Assembly: GCA_900550495.1 (NCBI GenBank) | Contig: URSJ01000005.1 | Span: 1-64,000, forward strand | Direction of reading: 5' to 3' | Source of the DNA: an uncultured Rickettsiales bacterium | GTDB taxonomy: Bacteria > Pseudomonadota > Alphaproteobacteria > Rs-D84 | Length of the DNA: 64,000 bases | Shown: in pieces, positions 26,255-34,700 of the stretch | How positions within the stretch are numbered: position 1 is the first letter of the stretch | Layout of the letters: each line of letters starts with the position of its first letter | The notes under the pieces: generated by a model | The model's database searches: none | The model's input: only the letters and a program-made list of their open reading frames with translations | Told to the model about the DNA's origin: nothing | Program-made: the position numbers and the translations under genes

Positions 26255-27763
26255 ATGACAAAATTACCGAAATTTTTATTGCGTGTGTCGCTGATTTCGA
26301 TGTTGCCGGTGGCCGCAAATGCCGCTGGGACATACTATACCGGGAATTACCAGTCGCCCCAGATGCGCTATAACACGCAATCGTATGCGTCGCGCGGATA
26401 CGGTGCAAATACGACCCAGACGCGCAACTATAACACAACGGGATATTCAGCATATTCGTCAACGCGACCAGCCGTCGGCACCAGAACGGGCCAGGTGAAC
26501 GTCGCACGCACCAATGCGCAACCGACCACAACGACTGCGTCTAGTAAAAATGGATTCTGGCTGGACGCCGGGATTTCGCACGAAAATGCGATGTGGCAAT
26601 TTGAAATGAAGGAATCATCGTCAAAACTGCATTATGATAATGTCAGTTGGAACGTGTTGGATTTGCGTGGTGGATACGTTTTTGACGCAGGCAACACAAA
26701 AATGCAAATTGACGCCGGATTCAAATACGGTATGCAATACGGCGACAGCAGTATGGTTGACGACGATATTTCCGATGGTGGGTATTTTGTCACACGCTGG
26801 GTGAATGAAGCGAACGAGGTTATTGGTGATCAAATTGGTCACGCATTGTCGGTCGGAACCAGCAATGGCGGTGACATGTATGGATTTAACGCCGGATTTG
26901 GCCTGACAGATTTCTTTAAGTGGGGCAATATGCGTGTGACACCGTCGTTGGGGTATCGCTATTTCAAATATAAATTGGAAACCAAAAAAAATTATGGATT
27001 GTCAGTTGATACGGCGGCGTGCTTTAAAATAGAAGGCAGTGATGAAATTCAATGTGACCCAGCGATAGTTGTTGAATTGTCTGATGGTTCGCAACAGGTT
27101 TTGTGGCGTGACAATGTAACTGGTAAAATGGAAATTGCGTCAAATGCAAAATATATTGACAGCCAGGGAACGTATTATTATCAGCAACCAGGCGTATCTC
27201 ATTCATACGAGGTTGAATGGTCAGGGCCATATTTAGCGTTGGATATGAATTATCTGATAAACGCAAATAATTCGGTCAATGGGCGCGTGGAATTGGGATT
27301 GCCAGGATATAAATCCGTTGGTGACCAGCCGTATCGTTTTGACTGGGCACATCCAAAAAGCGTAGAAGACAAGGCCAGTATCGGCAGTGCAATGCACTTT
27401 GGATTTGGCGCGAATTGGGTGACCGCGATAACAAATTCAGTGTCGCTGTCGTTGGGGCTGACATACGATTACTATACCGTCAGCGACGCGGACGCGACAA
27501 CATATTTGAACGGCGCGTATTATACGGATTTGTATAATAAAAGATTTGAAATATGGCGAACAGAGCATGCATCGGATTCTGAACAAATTAAATCCGAAGC
27601 GGGCATGTTGGGACAAGTTTCCGGAACTGCTGGTGATGAAATCGCAATCAGTATTAAAAATCTGGAATCCCAGTGTAGTGGTTGGAAATGCAGTGCGTCC
27701 AAGGAAATCGATTCGTTCTATCGTTCGTTGGGAATTCGCGTTGGTGTAAATGCCCGGTTCTGA
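26255..27763 (+). CDS. Outer-membrane beta-barrel protein with repetitive N-terminus
   Basis: 502 residues. A signal peptide ends PVAANA at about residue 23. Residues 25-90 are Tyr/Thr/Asn/Arg-rich and unstructured (YNTQSYASRGYGANTTQ). From about 95 on there are barrel-like strands (FWLDAGISHENAMWQF, VLDLRGGYVFDAGN, VTPSLGYRYFKYKLE, FGFGANWVTAI) and the terminus is IRVGVNARF with a final Phe. The strand pattern slightly recalls omptins, but I cannot see their catalytic residues. AAGGA precedes the ATG. The next two exported genes follow closely. Confidence 0.7.
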   Translation: MTKLPKFLLRVSLISMLPVAANAAGTYYTGNYQSPQMRYNTQSYASRGYGANTTQTRNYNTTGYSAYSSTRPAVGTRTGQVNVARTNAQPTTTTASSKNGFWLDAGISHENAMWQFEMKESSSKLHYDNVSWNVLDLRGGYVFDAGNTKMQIDAGFKYGMQYGDSSMVDDDISDGGYFVTRWVNEANEVIGDQIGHALSVGTSNGGDMYGFNAGFGLTDFFKWGNMRVTPSLGYRYFKYKLETKKNYGLSVDTAACFKIEGSDEIQCDPAIVVELSDGSQQVLWRDNVTGKMEIASNAKYIDSQGTYYYQQPGVSHSYEVEWSGPYLALDMNYLINANNSVNGRVELGLPGYKSVGDQPYRFDWAHPKSVEDKASIGSAMHFGFGANWVTAITNSVSLSLGLTYDYYTVSDADATTYLNGAYYTDLYNKRFEIWRTEHASDSEQIKSEAGMLGQVSGTAGDEIAISIKNLESQCSGWKCSASKEIDSFYRSLGIRVGVNARF

Positions 27764-27776
27764 TAAAGGTTGCGTA

Positions 27777-28394
27777 ATGTTGGCAAGGTTTCGTTCTGTG
27801 TTTATTGGTGCGGTGCTGGCGATTGTGGTCGGGGTGGCAAATGCCGCAAACCTGGGTGGGGTGGCAACGGTGAATATCACCAGTGATACCGCCGCCACCG
27901 CAAAAAATATGGCGTTGGCGTCTGCGCGTCGTCAAATTATCAATGATGCGCTGTCGCAATATACGTTGCCAGACCAATTGCAATCGGCAATTTCGGAATC
28001 AAAACCGTCGGATTTGCAAAACCTGATTGCGTCAACAGAAATTTCTGGGGAACAGCAATCTGATACAACATATTCGGCGACAATTTCTATGACGATTGAC
28101 GCGACGGCGGCGACAAATTGGCTGAACGCAAACGGTGTGCAAAATTGGTTGCCAAACAGTGCGTCTGGGGATACGTTTGTTGTTATTGCCACGCTGTCAG
28201 ATCCAATGGCGAACTGGATTGAATTACAGAACATCGCACGCACAGAAAAAATTGATTTGAGAACAAAATATATAAACGCAAGGACAGTTACAATGGAATT
28301 GCCGGTCGCGGCACGTCGCGAGTTTTCATCGGCGTTACGCGGTTCTGGGTGGCGTGTTGCTGACGATAATGGCACGCTGCGAATCGCACGATAA
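27777..28394 (+). CDS. Exported protein of unknown function
   Basis: 205 residues from ATG 27777, which has AAAGG upstream and sits 14 bp after the previous stop; an earlier in-frame ATG overlaps the previous gene. Signal peptide to about residue 23 (VVGVANA). The mature part has a helical segment ALASARRQIINDALSQY typical of small periplasmic proteins of the LPP20/DUF2066 kind, and mixed alpha/beta after it. No catalytic motif. Likely periplasmic partner of the neighbouring barrel proteins; that is inference from position. Confidence 0.6.
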   Translation: MLARFRSVFIGAVLAIVVGVANAANLGGVATVNITSDTAATAKNMALASARRQIINDALSQYTLPDQLQSAISESKPSDLQNLIASTEISGEQQSDTTYSATISMTIDATAATNWLNANGVQNWLPNSASGDTFVVIATLSDPMANWIELQNIARTEKIDLRTKYINARTVTMELPVAARREFSSALRGSGWRVADDNGTLRIAR

Positions 28395-28466
28395 ATTGTC
28401 GGCAAGAATTCCTTGACTTTGTATAAAATATTTATACATTGCCATTCACAGAAAGGAACGGAAATC

Positions 28467-29336
28467 GTGAAAAAATTATCGTTGGTTCTATTTATGGCGT
28501 TGTCGCCAATGGTTGCGCACGCAGATGATGTGTTGAATATTGAACCGGCACCAAAAACACTGAAATTAAATATTCGTCGCATGGGACTGGATTTGTCCAA
28601 GACCACGGTCACAAATGCACGTCAATATGCGGATTCGCCGGTGTCGGCACTGAATGCGTCCAGCCAGGATTATATCAAGGGCATATCTGATGTCGTGTTG
28701 GAATATAATCATGGTCGTTTCAAATGGGATAATGGCCTGTTTATGGAATACGGTAAAACGACACTGAAACCCTATGACGGCCCCAAGACAGTTGACCAAA
28801 ATGCTGATAAAATTGAATTTACCAGTGATGCATCGCACGCGTGCTGGGATTTTTCAGGACTGAAATTCGGGCCGACGGTTCGTGGTGCCTATGACACACA
28901 ATTTGAAGATAATCACGATGCACCGCGTCAGCAAATTGCCCGTGTCAGCGCCGGTTTGTCCCTGTTTGACCACAAGATTTTGAAAAGTTTATATGCAACA
29001 GGACTGTATGAATATGATTTTACATACGGACACGACCAGACCAGCAAAACCGGTATAGAGGTCGGCTGGCGTCTGGAATATGCGGTGCGCGATGGTGTGA
29101 AAATTTCCAGCAATGGTTATTATCGTGAATACTTGCATTATTCTGATTATGTAGGCACAGATTTGGAACGTGATTTGTCGGCTGTGTTGCGATTGGATAC
29201 AAATTTGTGGTCCAGTTTTACGATGGGGCCGTATCTGCAATATCGCTTGGCCAAGGCACGTGCCGCCGATGTTTATGGCAGTAATTTTATCATCGGGGTG
29301 TCGTTTAACTATATAACAAAATTTGATTTGATGTAG
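28467..29336 (+). CDS. Exported beta-barrel-like protein
   Basis: 289 residues from GTG 28467, supported by AAAGGA nine bases upstream; the ATG at 28413 would lie before this site. Signal peptide MKKLSLVLFMALSPMVAHA. Strand-and-turn pattern throughout (DVVLEYNHGRFKWDNGLFME, ATGLYEYDFTYGHDQTSK, MGPYLQYRLAKAR, FIIGVSFNYITKF), consistent with an outer-membrane barrel of about 12 strands, though it ends FDLM rather than in Phe. Family not recognised. A hairpin terminator follows directly. Confidence 0.65.
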   Translation: MKKLSLVLFMALSPMVAHADDVLNIEPAPKTLKLNIRRMGLDLSKTTVTNARQYADSPVSALNASSQDYIKGISDVVLEYNHGRFKWDNGLFMEYGKTTLKPYDGPKTVDQNADKIEFTSDASHACWDFSGLKFGPTVRGAYDTQFEDNHDAPRQQIARVSAGLSLFDHKILKSLYATGLYEYDFTYGHDQTSKTGIEVGWRLEYAVRDGVKISSNGYYREYLHYSDYVGTDLERDLSAVLRLDTNLWSSFTMGPYLQYRLAKARAADVYGSNFIIGVSFNYITKFDLM

Positions 29337-29342
29337 TGTATG

Positions 29343-29370
29343 CCGGCGCGACAATGTGCGCCGGTTTTTT
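29343..29370. terminator. Terminator shared by the barrel gene and pbpC
   Basis: CCGGCGC, eight-base loop, GCGCCGG, six T residues. It lies between convergent genes and overlaps the pbpC stop. Confidence 0.85.
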
Positions 29371-31768
29371 ATTTAATTACGCTGAATTCTGTGCGTCCGG
29401 CGTTGCCCAGTGCATCAGATGTTCGGACGGTGTGCGTCCCCATTTTTATTGGGCGCGAAATAATTTCGCCCGACCGGGTTTTGCCGATAAAGTCATCATC
29501 AACAAACCAAAATATTGTTGCGTCGTTGCGTGTGGAAATTGCCTGGAACGATACGTCGGCAATGTCGCGATTATCGGTGATTACGATTCGGGTGTCAGCG
29601 ATTGGGGATATAATTACGTTTGTTGGATTGGCGTCAACAATTTCGTCCAGATTGCACCCGGGCATAAATGGGGGTGGGGTGTTGCGCGTGACGCCGGCGC
29701 GTCGGAACATATCCAGGTATTCTGCGTCCCAAAATTCATAGACCGCTGTATGCGTCGTGTCTGGCGATGCGTCGCACGCGCGTAATCCGGTCGCGTTATC
29801 AATCGCAACCGCACGATAAATTGGCGATGTGTCAATGGGCGATACGCCCGGGATAAAATATGAATAAACAGTTTTCGGACAATGTTGCCCGGCCAAACCG
29901 CCAACGCCGTCGCACATAGGCACCAATGCGACGTTCATATCATCGCGCAGAAAATTATTGTTCTGTATCGGGTGGCCACGTGCGGCGTCGTATGACGCGA
30001 CGGTATCGGCCAACGCGAAATAAATCGGTGCGGCCGTGCGCGCCCCTGAAAACGCGTTGTTTGGTGTGCCGTCAAAATTTCCAACCCAGACGATTAAAAC
30101 ATAGTCGCCAAATATACCGGCCGTCCAGGCGTCGCGATATGATGATGATGTGCCTGTTTTCCAATAGTGGCGGATTTGTGATGTTTTGCGACGTTCAAAT
30201 GGTAATGCGGCACTGGGCGCAGATTGACGTGCCAACATATCCAGCGTCAGAAAGTTTGCCTCGGGCGACAGGATTTGCACCCCACGCGACAGTGGTGTGT
30301 CCAGGTTTGTGCGAATTGCATAATGCCGGCCCAGGTTCGCAATGCCTGTGTATATTCCGGCCAGTTCGGACATTGAAACCTCGGCCCCGCCCAGGGCGAT
30401 TGATATGCCATAATGATCGGGCGATTTCAGATTTTCAACCCCGTAATCAGACAACATTTGATAGAAATTTTGCACGCCTATTTTGCGCAGTAAATCAATC
30501 GCCGGGATATTTCGCGAATGTGTCAATGCAGTATGCGCCAGCACCGGGCCGTAAAATTCACTGTCTGAATTTTCGGGGGCATATACCCCAAAACTGATTT
30601 TCGCATCGCGCAATAATGTCATACCGTGAATCAGACCGCGGTCGGTGGCGGCGGCGTATATCAATGGTTTCAGGGTTGAACCCGGACTGCGTCGTGCGGT
30701 GACGCCGTCGTTTTCGCCAAAAATAGATTTATCAAAATAATCAACCGAACCGATGTGCGCTAAAACCTGCATAGTTTTATAGTTGACCAAAATCGCCGCC
30801 GCATTATTGACGCCGTGGGATTTTCGTCGCGCAATTTGCTGGCGCAGTGTCTGGGTCAATCGTTTTTGCAGATTTATGTCCAGCGTCGTTCTGATTTCTG
30901 AATTTTGCGCGCCAATGTCAGCCCAATAATTTTGTCGTGTGGCAATTTGGCGATCTGTGAAATGTGGGGCGTCAAACGGTAAATCGCGCACGTTATATGT
31001 GTTCAATGGCATTTCGGCCAATGTCACCAGGTGGGCGTCATCTGGGTTTGCGGCAACCCAACGTCGCACTAAATCGCCACGCATATTCATAATGTTGTTC
31101 AGGCCTGTATTCGTGTTCAGACCACGACGCGTCGGATTTTGCGGAATCGTCGCCAGGGTAATTGATTCTATGGTTGGCATATCTTGGGCGCGATGATGAA
31201 AATACACCAGTGCCGCCGCGCCAACGCCTTCTATGTTGCCACCATACGGCGCCAGGTTTAAATATGTTTCCAGAATTTCGCGCTTGGAATAAAATGCGTC
31301 AATATAAATCGCGGTGGCAATTTGTTCCAGTTTTCCAACAGGGCGACGCGTGTCCAGGTTATATAATATTCGTGCAACCTGCATTGTGATTGTTGATGCG
31401 CCGGCCGGGTGGGGCGTGCCACGAAACCAATTCACCGTGGCCTTGGCCAGGGATACTGGGTTTATGCCCGGGTGATACCAGAAATATTTATCTTCGTATA
31501 AAATGGTGGCGCGGGCGATGTCAGGACTGATTTTATTCAATGGGGTGAATAATCTGTATTTGTCATCGGCCGACAATGTCAGACGCATTAAATTACCATT
31601 TCGGTCGTAATATGCGGTTGAAAAATGTGTGTGCGCCAACAGTGGTGGTGTAAAAAACAATTGCACCGTCCAATACCCAACCAGCACGCCGGCAACACAG
31701 GCATACGCCACGCGATGACGACGTATATGTTGCCAAATGCGATGAATAATCAAACTAGTGCGTTTCAT
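29369..31768 (-). CDS. pbpC: Penicillin-binding protein 1C
   Basis: Bifunctional peptidoglycan glycosyltransferase/transpeptidase of the periplasm. 799 residues. One membrane helix at 20-40. GT51 domain with ILYEDKYFWYHPGI (catalytic Glu) and GASTITMQVARIL. Transpeptidase with SPGSTLKP (SxxK), SRNIPA (SxN) and KTGTSSSYRDAW (KTG). The C-terminal 100 residues match the BiPBP_C domain. ATG 31768 lies inside the end of the alpha-2-macroglobulin gene (14-base overlap), the standard PBP1C/A2M pairing in which the inhibitor is thought to protect and PBP1C to repair the wall. Confidence 0.95.
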   Translation of the reverse strand: MKRTSLIIHRIWQHIRRHRVAYACVAGVLVGYWTVQLFFTPPLLAHTHFSTAYYDRNGNLMRLTLSADDKYRLFTPLNKISPDIARATILYEDKYFWYHPGINPVSLAKATVNWFRGTPHPAGASTITMQVARILYNLDTRRPVGKLEQIATAIYIDAFYSKREILETYLNLAPYGGNIEGVGAAALVYFHHRAQDMPTIESITLATIPQNPTRRGLNTNTGLNNIMNMRGDLVRRWVAANPDDAHLVTLAEMPLNTYNVRDLPFDAPHFTDRQIATRQNYWADIGAQNSEIRTTLDINLQKRLTQTLRQQIARRKSHGVNNAAAILVNYKTMQVLAHIGSVDYFDKSIFGENDGVTARRSPGSTLKPLIYAAATDRGLIHGMTLLRDAKISFGVYAPENSDSEFYGPVLAHTALTHSRNIPAIDLLRKIGVQNFYQMLSDYGVENLKSPDHYGISIALGGAEVSMSELAGIYTGIANLGRHYAIRTNLDTPLSRGVQILSPEANFLTLDMLARQSAPSAALPFERRKTSQIRHYWKTGTSSSYRDAWTAGIFGDYVLIVWVGNFDGTPNNAFSGARTAAPIYFALADTVASYDAARGHPIQNNNFLRDDMNVALVPMCDGVGGLAGQHCPKTVYSYFIPGVSPIDTSPIYRAVAIDNATGLRACDASPDTTHTAVYEFWDAEYLDMFRRAGVTRNTPPPFMPGCNLDEIVDANPTNVIISPIADTRIVITDNRDIADVSFQAISTRNDATIFWFVDDDFIGKTRSGEIISRPIKMGTHTVRTSDALGNAGRTEFSVIK

Positions 31769-34700
31769 TTGTCACGGTGAATTTTGACATATCCCCGGTC
31801 GCGTTAATGCCAGGATTATACATAGATTCTGCATGAATTGGCGGAACACTGAATTCGCCCGACGTGGTCAGTTGGGCTGTGTATTCAAATAATTCGCCAC
31901 TGCGTGATACGTCGGCAAAGACAACAACGCGGTCGTCACGAACCTGGGTAAATGTGGCATTTCCGGTGACATCGCCGTCGACGACAAATCCGCCCGGTAA
32001 CAAATCAGTAATTGCGACATTTGGCACAAAATCTGCGCCGCGTGCACGCGCAAAAATTCGAACGGTCACAATGTCGCCAATTTTTGCCGATGTAATGCGA
32101 TTGCCCGCACTGTCCAGATATTCGCGCGAAACCGTCATGCCGTTGGACGCGTCAACATCTGTTATTGGGTATCCACGCGTAATCAGCGAATAATATGGTG
32201 CGGCGGCGGTGCAATCTGGGCATTTTATTTCAACACGTGCCGCATTTTGCGGAATTGTTATGTGCAGTGCGGAATCTGCAATGGTGCCAGATAATTTTTC
32301 GCCATCGGCACTGACTGTTATATTAGCGATTGTGCCATCAGACGTTGTCCCGTGCAGGCCCATCACCATTGTGGCTGCTGTAAATGAATCGTAATTGCCA
32401 CCGTCCAGATACTTTTGCATGGATTTTGTTATATCTGGTGTGGTTGCAAAATAGTTGCGCACGATATAATTATACATTGCATCATTTGCAACATTGTTGG
32501 TAAACATATCAGCATATTCAAAACTATTGTCAGATGTGCGATATTTTGCAATCAGCGCATCGGCCTGGGCGTCTTGGTGCATGATTTTATATGCCGCGGC
32601 GATATATGTTCCCATCAGGTCGCGCTGCCAATTCTTGATATTTTTGTCGGCGTATTCCTGGAACAGATTTATGTAATTAGTTGTGACAAAATTGTTCTGG
32701 GTTATGACAAAGATTGCGTGTGCAACCGCACGGGCGGACGCCGTGTCTGTGATGGTGCCACCAGCGTAATCGCGCAAGAAATCAATCGCGCGGTCGTGCA
32801 TGTCGCGCGGGACGGTAAATCCTGCGGCACGTGCCATGGTCAAGAATTGTGCAACGTATGCGGTTGTTTCGGCGGTAGTCGCATCGGTGGCGGCATTGCG
32901 TGCGACTGCAACGTCAACCGACGCGGTGCTGGGCCACAATTCAAATGAACCGTCGGATGCCTGGCGCGATTGCAGGGCACGTATAGTGTCATCAATATGT
33001 GTGCGGGAATTTGAATAACGCGTGCCAAGAATAGCATCATTTGGCGCAATAACATATGGAATTGCCGCAGACACAATCTGTTCAGTGCACGGAAAATCGT
33101 AATTTTCCAAATACAAAACCAGTGGTCGCATCAGCACCGAGGCGTTGCCCGAAATCACCAGTTCGCGTGATGCGTTGTCTGGATACATTGGGGTTGGTTT
33201 TGTGCGAATTCTGGTCGTAGTGTCGCCAATAATTCCAGTGCGTGCCGTGGTTCGGAACGCGGTTGTCGGGCGAACGGATATATCAGACGTTGCTGACGCG
33301 CGTGATTTAAATGCGCCGTCTGCCATGATTTCAGCATTTAATGTGATTTGCGCATTGCCCAGTTTGTCGCCCGCCAAGACATTTGTTACGAACAGGCGTT
33401 CGGTGTTTTCTGGGATTGCGATTTTGTCGGTCGCAGTGGCCAGTTTCAAATTATCCGACGCGCGTGCGGAAATGTGCGCAATCGCGTCAGCACCCGTTCC
33501 ATCGGTCAGGTTTGAAATCACACCACTGATATCAAATTTATCGCCTGGTGCGACAACTGTTGGTGTGGACATTGATATAACAACCGGTGATTGGACAGTG
33601 ACGGTGGTATCCGCACTGCCCATTGCTGTTGTGTTTGTGGCGACGGCAAATACGCGGACCGCGCCGTTAAAATATTCTGGTAAATTAAATTTTATTTCAC
33701 CCGGGGTATTTGCAGTCACGTCAATTATGCCGGAATAGAATGCCACTGGGGGCAGGGTGCGCTGCGCAAACGGGTTGGTCAATATTTGTTCCATTGCACC
33801 TGGGGTTACGTCACCACCACCAGTCTTTGCAAATTCGCGCAGGATTTTATATTCTGGTAATAACAGTGACAGCGTTTGATATGTCGTTACCTGTAACGCG
33901 GATTTTTGAAAGAAATATTTTAGTGGCTGGGGGACGGTGTATTTTGCAACCTGTAATATCCCTGCGTTGACCGCAAATATCATCATACGCGCATCACGGT
34001 CGGCGGTATATTTTATATCCAGTGTATGATTGCGAACAACATCAGGTGTAGCCAGTTTGATATTTATTTTGTGTTCGTCCAGATTGACAGAAAATGGCGC
34101 AACAGCGTATGCATATGGGTTGGTGAAAATGTCGTGACTGGCAATATTGCGCACAAATGAAACGTTGACGTATCCTGTTCCGGAAAAATCATCAGGCACT
34201 GTTATGTGCTGCACTGATGTGGTGGTGTCGGCGTGGAACCATTTGTATGCATAGACGCGGTCGCGTTCAATTGTGACCAGGCCCGTGCCGGCATATGGGG
34301 CGGTAATGCTGACCGCGATTTTTTCGCCAGGTTTGTATTCGGTTGCAGACAATTTGACCTTTAATTCTGCATTTGTGTCGGATTTCATTTCAGCATTTTT
34401 ATTTCCCGCAACAAAATATTCTATATTAGCCAAGGTTTTATCGGCGGCATCAAGAATCTGAATAAAATATGTCCCAGGTGCGTCGGTATCCAGGCGCAGT
34501 GTGCGACCGGTTACAGGAATATCAATCGGGGTTTGATTTATGACCTTGTCCTGGGTGACTGTTTGATATTTATAATAACCACTGTAATCTTTGACCAGAC
34601 TGGTTAAATTTTCACGACGAACCAAACGCATACGTAATCCCGTTGCGGTGGCCGAAGCACCCGTGTGGTCCAGCGCAACCAGATGAACACTGCGTGCTGC

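Noticed and set aside
26255..27763. Omptin protease
   Set aside because: Barrel pattern is similar but the Asp/His catalytic pairs could not be found.
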